Assembly: GCA_963716925.1 (NCBI GenBank)
Contig: CAVQUX010000025.1
Location: 682,001-746,000 of the forward strand
Direction: 5' to 3'
DNA: 64,000 bases
Origin: DAISKN01 sp963716925
GTDB taxonomy: Bacteria; Acidobacteriota; Vicinamibacteria; Marinacidobacterales; SMYC01
Part shown: positions 16,184 to 25,502 of the stretch, one piece after another
Layout of the letters: each line of letters begins with the position of its first letter
How positions within the stretch are numbered: the stretch's first letter is position 1
Program-made: the position numbers and the translations under genes
Notes under the pieces: model-generated
What the model was told of the DNA's origin: nothing
What the model saw: only the letters and a program-made list of their open reading frames with translations
Database searches by the model: none

Positions 16184-18692
16184 TCAGAAGTCGAAGGCGG
16201 CGCTCAGCACCGCCGTCCGTCCGTCGCCGGGAACGAAGTGCCCTCCCCCGATCCGGTCGATGTAGGTCGCGTTCGCGAAGTTGTTGACGTTGAGTCGCAG
16301 GGTGAGAAGCTCGTTGACCCGATAGGAAGCCATGGCGTCGAAGAGCCAGTATCCGGGCGCGAGGCGCGTTTCGTTGTTGTTGTTGTAGCGATCACCGACG
16401 TAGCGGACGCCGAGGCCCGCCTCGAATCGGGACCCGAGCGCGTGGCTGGACCAGACGGTGAGGGAGTTCTTCGGAGTGTTGCCGAACTCGTTACCGATCT
16501 CCGCCGGGTTGTTGGACTCCGTGACCTCACTCGCCATGAACGTGTATCCGGCGAACAGGCTCCACCCTTCGGCCACGAGCCCGGTGGCGCCGAGCTCGAG
16601 TCCGTCCACCCGGTTCTTGCCGTCGAGAACCGTCGGAGGATCGCCGGGGTTGATGCCGGGAGTGCGCGCGTTCGTCTTCTCGGTGCGGAACACCGCCGCC
16701 GAAAGGCCGAGCCTTCCCTCCATGAGGTCCCACTTCGTTCCCGCTTCGATGCTGAAGCTCTTCTCCGGTTCCACGTCAACCGTCGCCGCGCTCAACGTGA
16801 GTCCCTCGCTCGACGGATTGAACGACGTTCCCGCCCCGAAGTAGAGGCTCGCGTTCGAACGGGGACGATGGATGAGGCCGGCGCGCCAGCTGAGCATGTC
16901 ATCGACCCGGCCGCTCGGGGTCGCCTGTCCGACCGCGTCGACGGTCTGGTAGTCGAGGTCGAACCTCTCCCACCGAAGCCCGCCGGTGACCTGCCACCGC
17001 TCGTCGAGCTCGACGGTGTCGAACGCGTAGACCGCCGTCGAGAGGGCTTCGCTCTCGTTGAACGCTCCGTTGCGCTGGATCGAATCCGCGGTAGGGGTCG
17101 AACGCATCGGGCTCGAAGAGATCGGTGGGCCCGGGCTCGGTTCCCGTTTCCACCCGAACGTGGTTTATCGAGCCTTCGCGCGACACCTCGACACCGGAGG
17201 AGACCGCGTGGCGCGCCGAGCCGGTGGAGAAGCGGTTCACGAGGTTGAGCTGGTTTCCCACGATGTCGTCCACCTGGTCGCGCGACTTCCAGTCCGTGCG
17301 GCGGATATCGGTCGAGGTCGCGCTCTGGAACCGGGGCGCGGTGATGATCGAGTCGCGATCGGTGCGTCCGTACCGGAAGACGTTGCTCAACGACGTCGCG
17401 GGACTGAAGTCCTTCCGGAAATCGGCGGTGGCGACGTCGGTGGTCGTGTCCTCGTAGTCGCGCTCGGAGAGGCCGTAGAAATTCGTGAACTCCACGGGAG
17501 GCGCCTGGTTCGCGTACTCGGCGAGAGGGACGTTGTCCGCGGGGACCCACGGAATCCCGTAGTCGGGGAAGTTGTCCTGTCCGAGGCGGGAGTAGCTCAC
17601 CGTGAGCCGGGTCGGAGTCCCGAGACCGAGAGCGAGAGACGGCGCGAACCCGAACCTCTGGTTGGTCACGAGATCGCGGCCGGAGACGTCCGAGTCGGTC
17701 CACATCGCGTTCAACCGCAGCGCGGTGCCTTGCACGGCGAAGTCCTGGAACGGGAGGTTCAGGTCGAGCGTGCCGCGCATGTAGTCGGGGTTTCCGAAGC
17801 CGAATGCCGCCTGCTGGAAAGACTCCAGCGTCGGCGCCTTGCTCGCGAGGTTCACCGTACCCCCGGTCGACCCGCGTCCGGCGACGCTCGACGCGGGGCC
17901 CTTGGCCACCTCCACCTGCTCCACGTTGAACGGATCGCGGGAGTAGCCGCCGAAATCGCGGAAGCCGTCGATGAAGATGTCGGTGCGGGCGCTGAAGCCG
18001 CGGATGGTGAGGTTGTCGCCCGCGGGAACGCCGCCCTCGCCCGCCTGGATGCTGATGCCGGTGACGTTGCGGAGCACGTCCCTCAAGGTCGTCGCGTTCT
18101 GCTCCTCGATCACCGTCCGGGGGACGATGGTGATCGTCTGCGGGATGTTCCGGAGGGGCTCGGTGTACTTGGGAGACGCGGGCCGCTCATCGCGTCGCTC
18201 GGTGACCTCCACGAACTCCGCGATCCCGAGCTCGAGCGCCACCCGGCGGGGGCCGACCCGCTCGTAAGTCACGCTCGTTCCCTCGAGCAGGATCTCGAGC
18301 GCCTTCTCGGGGGTGTAGAGCCCGGAGACGCCCTTCGTGAAAATCTCGTTCATCAGCGGGCTCCGGACCTCGGCGGCGTATCCCGACTGCTCCTGGAACG
18401 CCGCGAGAGCCGCTCCGAGCGGGCCGGCTTCGATCTGGAAGCTCACTGGCTGCGCTCCCTCGGCGCTCGCCTTCGCGGGAAGCGCGTCCAAGGACTCGCG
18501 CTTCTGAAACGCGGCGAGGACCGCGGCTTCGACCGCCTCCGAGGCGACGTCGAAACGGCGCACGAGGATCCGGTCCAGCCTCGCGGGCTCGAACGGCCTG
18601 GGGTCCTCAGCGGCCGAGGCGGTTTCGCCACCGACGGCCCCCGAGGCGACGAGCGCCCCGGCTACCAGCCAATGCTTCGAGTTCCTACGCAT
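16184..18692 (-). CDS. TonB-dependent siderophore receptor with STN domain, interrupted by a one-base frameshift
   Basis: Outer-membrane ferric-siderophore importer. From ATG 18692 (preceded by GAGGGG on the minus strand): signal peptide, STN secretin/TonB N-terminal domain around FQIEAGPLGAALAAFQEQSG, plug domain (NIPQTITIVPRTVIEEQN; LTIRGFSARTDIFIDGFRD), then the beta barrel. One extra base at about 17085-17090 splits the barrel. Removing it joins FDPYR to DSIQRNGAF and restores a barrel that ends in AAFDF with a terminal Phe. An ATG at 18731 is in frame but would lie inside the operator palindrome. An STN domain often implies FecR/anti-sigma signalling; no such genes are nearby. It leads the receptor-piuC-PepSY operon. 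Confidence 0.9.
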
Positions 18693-18704
18693 CGATCCGC
18701 CCCT

Positions 18705-18735
18705 CATCATGAAAATGACAACGCGTTTCATGATG
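18705..18735 (-). promoter_or_regulatory. 31-bp palindromic operator of the iron-uptake operon
   Basis: Perfect 10-bp arms CATCATGAAA (18705-18714) and TTTCATGATG (18726-18735) with an 11-base centre. It begins 6 bases downstream of the predicted -10 box and so covers the expected transcription start, ending 12 bases from the chosen start codon. Geometry and context fit repression by a metalloregulator such as Fur, although the sequence is not a textbook Fur box. Confidence 0.7.
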
Positions 18736-18740
18736 GGAGC

Positions 18741-18769
18741 ATCCTAAGAGACCCCGCGGAGGGAGTCAA
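18741..18769 (-). promoter_or_regulatory. Predicted sigma70-type promoter of the TonB receptor operon
   Basis: On the minus strand TTGACT (18769-18764), exactly 17 bases, then TAGGAT (18746-18741). It is the best promoter match seen in the window and lies between two inverted repeats (18705-18735 and 18778-18792), as expected for an iron-regulated gene. Confidence 0.65.
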
Positions 18770-18777
18770 GATAAAAA

Positions 18778-18792
18778 TGAAACCGAATTTCA
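18778..18792. promoter_or_regulatory. Upstream TGAAA-N5-TTTCA palindrome
   Basis: TGAAACCGAATTTCA, a 15-base element with 5-bp arms, centred about 18 bases upstream of the -35 box of the TonB receptor promoter. It shares the TGAAA/TTTCA core of the larger palindrome downstream of the -10 box, so the two may bind the same regulator from both sides of the promoter. Confidence 0.45.
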
Positions 18793-18910
18793 ACTTCGGC
18801 CCCCGCAAGGGCGGGATCGGCGGCTCGAGGACAGCGCGCTCCGGCGTCGAGGACAGGATCTCTCCCCGCTGGGCGCGAAGCTCACGGCGCGCCATTCGAA
18901 GCGATCGCCC

Positions 18911-18939
18911 TTGCCCGGAGGGGCTCGACGTGGTATGGT
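18911..18939 (+). promoter_or_regulatory. Predicted promoter facing the PEP-CTERM gene
   Basis: TTGCCC (18911-18916), 17-base spacer, TATGGT (18934-18939), 66 bases before the ATG at 19005. It is divergent from the iron operon. The 312-base stretch 18693-19004 contains only these regulatory signals and no gene. Confidence 0.4.
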
Positions 18940-19004
18940 TCTGCCACCCCCAAGAGAACAAAATATCCGTGGAGCCCGCGGCCGTCACGGGCATGGAGTG
19001 CACC

Positions 19005-19660
19005 ATGGGACGACGATTTCAAGTGCGTATGAAACGACGTGCGACGACGAAAACCGTGGCCATTACCGGCGCGACCCTGAGCGGTGCGTTGGCGGCCGAG
19101 GATGTCGGATGCCGTTCCCATCTACAACAATCCCGATGACGTTCGCCAATTTCGCCGGGACAGGGCTCGATCAACATCAATCTATCGAACCTCCTGAACC
19201 CGACGCTCAACAAGCCGGACGCCGTCATCAACTACAACTTCGACGCGACGAGTAACGCACTGAACCTGAACTTCAACAGCCTGAACAACATGGCGGCCGC
19301 CATCGAGAATCCGGTGACTCGAAACGGAGCGATTGGTCCGAGCAACACAATTTCTGGAGAACTTCAACCTGGGAGTCGACAGTCAACTCCGGGCCCCGCG
19401 ACGGCGAGTGGGTGGGAGCGACGAACGCGTTTCTCGGGATGATGGTCGACGTTCCCGGTTCCAGCCCCCATTTCGGCTGGGTCCGGCTCTCCGTCGACGA
19501 CCAGCTCGGGGTCGTGCTCCACGACTTCGCCATCGAGAGCGAGCCCGACACGGCGATCGCGGCAGGCGCCGGAACGATTCCCGAGCCCGGCTCCCTCGGC
19601 CTCCTGGCGCTCGGCGCGGTGGGCCTCGCGGCCTTGCGAAAGCGGCGGTCGCGGAGCTAA
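19005..19660 (+). pseudogene. Degenerate PEP-CTERM surface protein gene
   Basis: The start (ATG 19005 or 19029) encodes a basic signal peptide, MKRRATTKTVAITGATLSG. An Asn-rich body (INLSNLLNPTLNKPD; NALNLNFNSLNN) follows. The end (from about 19360) reads WVRLSVDDQLGVVLHDFAIE and finishes with a PEP-CTERM sorting tag IPEPGSLGLLALGAVGLAAL plus RKRR. These pieces lie in frames 0, 1, 0 and 2, so at least three indels (about 19100-19107, 19135-19145, 19340-19360) break the gene. Intact PEP-CTERM proteins are anchored and processed by an exosortase, which is not in the window. Several indels suggest decay, but neighbouring genes also carry indels. Confidence 0.65.
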
Positions 19661-19671
19661 ACGCGCCCCTC

Positions 19672-21558
19672 ATGAGCTCGAGCTCCCGGCGTCGGGTGCT
19701 CCTCGTGGGTTGGGACGGCGCGGACTGGAGCCTCGCGTCTCCTCTTCTCGAGGCCGGACTCCTTCCCAGCCTTTCGAGCCTGATCGAGCGAGGAGTCGTC
19801 GCCGACCTCTCGACGCCCGAGCCGCTCGTCTGCTCCATGCTCTGGACCTCGCTCGTCACCGGACGGCGTGCCTACGAACACGGCATCCTCGGCGACGTCG
19901 AGCCGGGCGAGAACGGGACCGCTCATCTCGCGCGAAGCACGACCCGGCGAACGAAAGCGCTCTGGAATCTCTTCAGCCACTCGGGGCTCCGCTCGCTCGT
20001 CATCGGCTGGCCCGCAAGCCATCCCGCGGAGCCCATCGAGGGAGTCTACGTCTCCGATCGGTTTCAACGGAATCTCGGCTCGCCACCGCCGGCGGGCACG
20101 GTGCACCCCCAAGGTCTCGAGGCCGCGCTCTACGGACTGAGGCTTCGTCCCGACGAGATCACGGAAGCCCACATCGCTCCCTTCGTTCCCGGGCTCCGCG
20201 ATCTCACCGACGGGCCGGAGGGGAACGACGAGAGGCTGGCCTCGATCGCGAAGACGCTCGCGGAAACCGCGACGGTGCATGCCGTAGCTACCTGGCTCGT
20301 TGCGAACGAGCCCTGGGATTTCTGCGCCGTGCGCCACGAAACCATCGCGACGCTCTCGAGCGCCTTCCTGCAGTTCACCGCGCCCGGTGCAAACCATCGC
20401 GAAGACGAACGACTCGCCTACAAGGACGTGGTCGACGGCGCCTATCGGTTCCATGACATGATGCTCGGCCGGCTCCTGGAGCTCGCCGGCGGCGACACCA
20501 TCGTGGTGCTCGTCTCCAATCACGGAATGGCCCTCACCGCGACGCCGGGGGTCGTGCCCCGCGCGCGAGGGCTCCTGGTCGCGGCGGGTCCCGGCATCCG
20601 CGAGGACGAGCGAATCTACGGCGCTTCCCTCCTCGACGTGGCGCCGTCGATTCTCGCGCTCGAACGGATCCCGTTGGGCGAGGACCTCGAGGGGAGGCCG
20701 CTGCTCGAGATCCTGGTCCGCGCCTCCGTCCGTTACCCGCATCCGCGAGCTGGGAGGAGAAACCAGGCTCCTGCGGACTCCCGAGCGAGCGTCTCGATCC
20801 GTTCGACGACCTGCCGGTCGACGATGACGGCGGCACGGCGCGCGAGCTGTCGGTACAACTTCGCGCGCGCGCTTCTCGGAGCGGAGCGCGCGAACGACGC
20901 GAGCGCCGTCCTGGACGGACTCCGGAAGGACCTCCCCGGAGACCGGCACCTCGCGCTCCTGCACGCGCACGCACTCTACGCCATGGGCGAGCTCGACCGG
21001 TGCCGCGACGTCCTCTCGACCTTCGATCGGTCTTCCGCGCGGCCCCCGATGGCGGACGTGCTCCTCGGATTTCTCGCGTTTCTCGAAGGGAGGACGGAGG
21101 AAACCCTCGAGAGACTCGCGCGGGCCGAGGAATCCGGGGTGCGGCTTCCGAGGCTCCACCACGAGATTGGAAGCGCCTACCTGCAGATGGAGGAGTGGGA
21201 GAAAGCCGCGCGCGCCTTTCGCCGCGCCCTCGAAATCGACGGGGGGGAGGCGCGCACGCGCGACGGGCTCGCGGCGGCGCTCCTCGAGCTCGATCGCCCC
21301 GTGGAGGCGGCGCAGGAAGCACTCCATGCGGTATGGCTCTCTCACGATCTCGCTCCCGCCCACTTTCACCTGGGCGCGGCGCTCGCGAGAATCGGCGAGC
21401 GGGGACGGGCCATCGAAGCGTTCGATACCTGTCTCTCGCTCGACGGCAAGGCCGCGGGGGCGCACCTGTGGCTGGCGCGCCTCTACGAGAGCGGCGCCCT
21501 GGATCTCGAGAAAGCGCTCGCGCACCGAGCGAAGGCGCAGGAGATCCTCAACCCCTGA
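19672..21558 (+). CDS. Type I phosphodiesterase/alkaline-phosphatase-fold protein with TPR tail
   Basis: A 628-aa protein. The N-terminal domain starts VLLVGWDGADWSLASPLLEA (first metal Asp, as in nucleotide pyrophosphatase/phosphodiesterases), continues with PEPLVCSMLWTSLVTGR carrying Ser/Thr candidates, and has a late metal region VLVSNHGM. The C-terminal part is TPR-like: HHEIGSAYLQMEEWEKAARA, then AHFHLGAALARIGERGRAIE. Between about 20742 and 20850 the frame shifts by -1 and back by +1: the natural reading there is WEEKPGS...ERLDPFDDLPVD, a typical linker of this family, while the annotated frame gives low-complexity Arg/Ser residues. Such phosphodiesterase-TPR proteins often sit in exopolysaccharide/PEP-CTERM loci. 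Substrate unknown. Confidence 0.8.
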   Translation: MSSSSRRRVLLVGWDGADWSLASPLLEAGLLPSLSSLIERGVVADLSTPEPLVCSMLWTSLVTGRRAYEHGILGDVEPGENGTAHLARSTTRRTKALWNLFSHSGLRSLVIGWPASHPAEPIEGVYVSDRFQRNLGSPPPAGTVHPQGLEAALYGLRLRPDEITEAHIAPFVPGLRDLTDGPEGNDERLASIAKTLAETATVHAVATWLVANEPWDFCAVRHETIATLSSAFLQFTAPGANHREDERLAYKDVVDGAYRFHDMMLGRLLELAGGDTIVVLVSNHGMALTATPGVVPRARGLLVAAGPGIREDERIYGASLLDVAPSILALERIPLGEDLEGRPLLEILVRASVRYPHPRAGRRNQAPADSRASVSIRSTTCRSTMTAARRASCRYNFARALLGAERANDASAVLDGLRKDLPGDRHLALLHAHALYAMGELDRCRDVLSTFDRSSARPPMADVLLGFLAFLEGRTEETLERLARAEESGVRLPRLHHEIGSAYLQMEEWEKAARAFRRALEIDGGEARTRDGLAAALLELDRPVEAAQEALHAVWLSHDLAPAHFHLGAALARIGERGRAIEAFDTCLSLDGKAAGAHLWLARLYESGALDLEKALAHRAKAQEILNP

Positions 21559-21576
21559 GCAAGGGAAGAGGGGGAA

Positions 21577-23690
21577 TCACCGCCGAGTGCGGAGCGCATA
21601 GATCTCGCCGAAACGGGGATGCAGATCCGCCCCGATGCCCTCTTCCAGGCGGCGGCCGATCTCGGCCAGGGCCTCGTCTCCCTCGTCGGGGAGAGGCGGC
21701 CAGGCGATGGTCACTTGATTGAAGCCGGCACGCAGATCTCCCGCGGCGACGGAGACGCTCCGCCGCTCCCACGACGTTCGCAGCGAGAGCCGCGCCACCG
21801 CTTTGCCGTTGACGAGCAGCTCCGCCTCTCCATCGCGTTCGCGCCCGATCTTCGGAAGCCGCGCCGTCAGGTCGAGCGAGACGGCGCGGGCACCGCTCGC
21901 CGGCAGACAGAAATGAGAGCGGGGCCATCGCGCCCGGTAGAAGAGACTCTGAGGGCTCCTCGCCTCTTCCTGATGCCGATCGGAAACGCTCCAGTGAAAG
22001 CCCGGCTGGGAGATGTCGAGGACGCCACCCTCCGGGAGGTCGCCGAACGAGGCCTTTCGCCCCAGATGCTCTTCCAGAATCTCGAGCACCTCGGGATCGA
22101 GGCCCGCGTTCATCGCGGCCTCTCGCTGAAGCCTCCCGAGGAGGCGGTGCCAGCGCTGCTGGTTTCTGGTGAACGGCCCTCCGAAGCGCGTCGATGCGTA
22201 GACGTTCATGAGATCGCGCGCTTCCGGCCAGGCGGTTTCCGCTTCACGCAGCCAATGGCGAACGAGCCCCCTCTCGCCCTCCGACTGCCGCCCGGAGTGA
22301 ACGTCGCGCCCCGAGCCGTAGTGCGCGTTGTAGAGCGCGGTCATGAGCTTCGCCGCCCCATCCAAGCGCGCCTTCGGCGGCTCGGTTCCGTCGATCGCCA
22401 TCAGCGAGCGCCAGTCCTCGGCGGCGGTCGCGGGGTCGGTGAGCTTCAGCACTTCCGCTCCCACGGCGGCCATGGCCACTCTCATTCCTTCGAGCGTGAG
22501 ATGGCAATAGTCGAGGAACAGCTCCCGTCCGGGGATACGGGAGCCCAGGTGGAGCCGGAATATCTCCGGAAGGTCGACGATGGTGGAGCCGTGGCTCGCC
22601 GATGCGCGGAGAGCTTCCCGCACGCCGGTCGTGGCCGACGGCGTCGAGGGAACGTTGTCCCAGCTCCTGAGATTGAGTGCGCGGAGGTAGGCGTCCCGCG
22701 CCTCCTCGATCCTGCCCAGTATCTCGAGCCCGCGGGCGAGAAGACGGAATGACGCGGAGCTGACCTCGGAGTCGAGCTCCAACATCCGCCTCGCGCTCGC
22801 GCAGAGAGCGGCACCCTCCCCGGATGCCGCGTGCCGGACCGCGTCGCGGTGAGCGCAATGCCACTCCTCCGTCCGGTCTCCCGGAAGCCACGGGACGGGC
22901 CGATCCCGCTGCCAATCGACGAGGTTGGCTTCGGGAACCACGACCACCACCGGGACGCCGGAAGCATCGCTCACCCGGCCGATCGTCTCCGCGACGCGAA
23001 AGGCGGTGTCGCGCGAGCGCTGGTCGGCGAATCGGACGAGACCCCGGATTCCGTCTTCGCGGAACGCGAGCGCCGCGGCGCGCGCGTCCAGCGGAGACAG
23101 AGCATCGATGCTCGCGAGCCGGAGCGGCCAGTTGTTCCCCGCGAAGACGACGATGACGTCGGGGGTGAGCTGGAGCGACGAGCCCAGGAGGTCGAGGAGG
23201 GCGCCCGGCTGCAGGTTGACCATGGTGAGGTCGATGACCTCGAAGCTTCGCGGACCCCGCGCCGCGCGAAGCTGCCCCTCGAGAACCCGCGCCGGCGTGG
23301 TCTCGGGTGCGTAAAACCAACCCGCCGCCGTGGACTCTCCGAGCAGGACCACGCGCAGCGGCAGAAGCGACGACTTCGGCAGAAGCCGTTCGGTGTGCGC
23401 CCACCAGTCGTTGGTCAGCGCCGTCTCTTCCCGCTCGAAAGCGACGCCCTCCACCGTCGACTCGGAGAGGGCTTCCAGATCCCGATCGGCGCGGGGTCGC
23501 CTTCGAGGTACTTCCGCACCAGACTCCGCGACATCTCGGACGGCGCCGCCCGAGGGTCGAGGGGGGATGGTTCCTGGGCGCCGCCGAACGCCTCGGTGAA
23601 ACGAAGCCACGCGGAGATCCGCGAGCCGCGCTCGGAAACGAGCTCCCCCGCCAGCTCGTCGCAGAGGTCCTTCCGTGGGTCCCGGGTCAT
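21577..23690 (-). CDS. SGNH/GDSL-fold hydrolase with C-terminal beta domain, interrupted by a frameshift
   Basis: Block I is VVLLGESTAAGWFYAPE (Ser in GES). Block III is VVFAGNNWP (Asn) and block V is LDYCHLTLEG (Asp/His dyad), so the SGNH catalytic set is complete. A TPR-like middle (RLLARGLEILGRIEEARDAY) and an all-beta end (AELLVNGKAVARLSLRTSWE) follow. The first 69 codons lie in another frame from ATG 23690 (MTRDPRKDLCDELAGEL). Restoring one base in a C-run near 23481 joins GDPAPIG to DLEALSEST and gives about 704 aa. It is 6 bases downstream of the carbamoyltransferase and probably acts on the same (surface) polymer or acyl ester; that role is inference. Confidence 0.72.
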
Positions 23691-23696
23691 GGATCT

Positions 23697-25445
23697 TCAG
23701 ATGAAGGTATAGAGCGCGGCATGGATCGAGCTCTGGCGCGCCGCCATCCGGTCGCGCTGCCGGACGAGCTCGATGAGCTCCTGAGGGAACCCGCTCCGGT
23801 CCACGAGGAAGTCCTCGATGGCGAGAGCGTCGATTTCCGCGCGAACGGCGCAGGAAATTGCGTCCTCGGGCGTACAGACGATCGGCTCGTCGCGGACGTT
23901 GAACGAGGTGTTGACGAGGATGGGACAGCCGGTGCGCTTCTGGAAGGCCTCGAGCAGCCTCGCGTATCGCGGCGCGTGTCGCGGGTCCACCGTCTGGGGC
24001 CGCGCGGAGCCGTCGACGTGGGTCACCGCCGGAAGCTCGAGGGGCGACCGCACCCGACAGGTCTCGAGCATGAACGGCGAGGGATGGTCGAGCTCCAGGT
24101 GGCCGGAGGCTTCGCTCTGGAGGATGCTCGGGGCGAAGGGCCGAAACGCCTCGCGCTTCTTGATCAGCGCGTTCAGGCGCTCGCGCATCTCCGGCCGCCT
24201 CGGGTCCGCGAGGATGCTTCGAGCGCCGAGCGCGCGCGGTCCGAGCTCCATCGCACCCTGGAACCAGCCGACGACGTTTCCCGAACCGAGGCGATCCACG
24301 ATCGCCTCGAGGAGCTCCGCTTCCCGGCCGCGGTAGTCGACGGCGTTCACTCCGGCCGCGGCGAGCGTTTCACCGACGCTCGCACTGGGGAACCGGGGAC
24401 CGAGGTATACGTGCTCGAGAGGCGCCGCGCCGTGGCGCTTGCCCGTGAGTCGGACGTGGGCGAGCGCCGCAGCCCCCAGGCAGCTTCCGGAGTCCCCCGC
24501 CGCGGGCTGGACGAAGAGGCGTGCGAACGGGCCCTCCCTGAGGATCCGCCCGTTGGCGACGCAGTTGAGCGCGACCCCCCCGCCGAGACAGAGATTCTCC
24601 GACGGCACTCTCCGGTGAAGGTAAGAGACCTTCTCGAGGAGAATCTCTTCGAGCGCCTGCTGCAGGCTGCGGGCGACGTCCTGGTGAAACGGGGAAATCG
24701 CCGACTCCGGCTCCCTCGGCGGCTCTCCCAGGAGCTCGGAGAGCTTGTCGGAGTACATCCGCCGTCCTTTCAGGAAATCGAAGTACTCGAGGGAGAGCTC
24801 GTAATCTCCCCCGTTCCCGCTCCGCGTGAGCTTTCGAATCTCCGGCAGGAATCGGGGCCTGCCGTAGGGAGCGAGGCCCATGACCTTGTACTCTCCGCCG
24901 TTCACGCGAAAGCCCAGGTAACTGGTGATGGTGCTGTAGAGAAGACCGAGCGAGTGCGGGAACTCCACCGTCTCGAAGAGCTCGATCGCTTCGCCCTTGC
25001 CCCTGCCGTAAGCCGTCGTGGTCCACTCGCCGACTCCATCGACCGTCAGGATCGCCGCCTCTTCGAACCCGGAATAGAGGAAGCTCGCTCCCGCGTGCGA
25101 GAGGTGATGGTCGAAGGTCTCGACGCGGCCGTCGTATCCGAGGGCTTCGCGAATCTCCCGGAGGGCGCGCATCGGGTCGAGACCGATCGGCCGCGGGGGC
25201 AGGCGTCCCGACCACAGTTGGCGCGCGAGCTTCGTTTCGGGGCGCTCGTAGTAGGCGACGCAGTCGAGATCGTGAACGTCGATTCCGCCCGCGTCGAGGC
25301 AGAAGCGCACCGCGGATACCGGAAGAGCGGCATCGTGCTTCACCCGGCTGAAGCGCTCCTCTTCCGCCGCGGCCACGAGGCGCCCGTCGGCAAGGAGGCA
25401 GGCGGCGGACTCGTGGAAGTGAGCCGAGATGCCGAGAATTTTCAT
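23697..25445 (-). CDS. Carbamoyltransferase, NodU/CmcH family
   Basis: A 582-aa O-carbamoyltransferase. The N-terminal Kae1-like domain begins MKILGISAHFHESAACLL, with AAAEEERFSRVKHD, the metal/ATP-site motif FDHHLSHAGASF and ILTVDGVGEWTT. The YrdC-like C-terminal part includes WFQGAMELGPRALGARSILA, RPFAPSIL and CPILVNTSFNVRDEPIVC. Such enzymes transfer a carbamoyl group from carbamoyl phosphate to hydroxyls on sugars or antibiotics; here the context favours a surface glycan or secondary metabolite (inference). The start codon lies 1 base after a large hairpin (25447-25502), with no Shine-Dalgarno outside it. It is third in an operon REC-DHp-carbamoyltransferase-SGNH. Confidence 0.92.
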   Translation of the reverse strand: MKILGISAHFHESAACLLADGRLVAAAEEERFSRVKHDAALPVSAVRFCLDAGGIDVHDLDCVAYYERPETKLARQLWSGRLPPRPIGLDPMRALREIREALGYDGRVETFDHHLSHAGASFLYSGFEEAAILTVDGVGEWTTTAYGRGKGEAIELFETVEFPHSLGLLYSTITSYLGFRVNGGEYKVMGLAPYGRPRFLPEIRKLTRSGNGGDYELSLEYFDFLKGRRMYSDKLSELLGEPPREPESAISPFHQDVARSLQQALEEILLEKVSYLHRRVPSENLCLGGGVALNCVANGRILREGPFARLFVQPAAGDSGSCLGAAALAHVRLTGKRHGAAPLEHVYLGPRFPSASVGETLAAAGVNAVDYRGREAELLEAIVDRLGSGNVVGWFQGAMELGPRALGARSILADPRRPEMRERLNALIKKREAFRPFAPSILQSEASGHLELDHPSPFMLETCRVRSPLELPAVTHVDGSARPQTVDPRHAPRYARLLEAFQKRTGCPILVNTSFNVRDEPIVCTPEDAISCAVRAEIDALAIEDFLVDRSGFPQELIELVRQRDRMAARQSSIHAALYTFI

Positions 25446-25446
25446 C

Positions 25447-25502
25447 GAGAGACTTCAGGAAGATCGTAACCCACGGGGCCGCGGGTTTCTACGAAGTCTC
25501 TC
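25447..25502 (-). promoter_or_regulatory. Stem-loop abutting the carbamoyltransferase start codon
   Basis: Perfect 10-bp outer arms GAGAGACTTC (25447-25456) and GAAGTCTCTC (25493-25502), with an inner pairing of AACCC with GGGTT. The structure spans the stop codon of the DHp gene (25489) and ends 1 base before the ATG at 25445. It could occlude ribosome entry unless the upstream gene is translated, or act as a binding site. A simple terminator is unlikely because no T-run follows. Confidence 0.6.

Noticed and set aside
17058..19139. 693-codon plus-strand open frame opposite the TonB receptor
   Set aside because: Shadow of the receptor, which has signal, STN, plug and barrel motifs; this frame has none.
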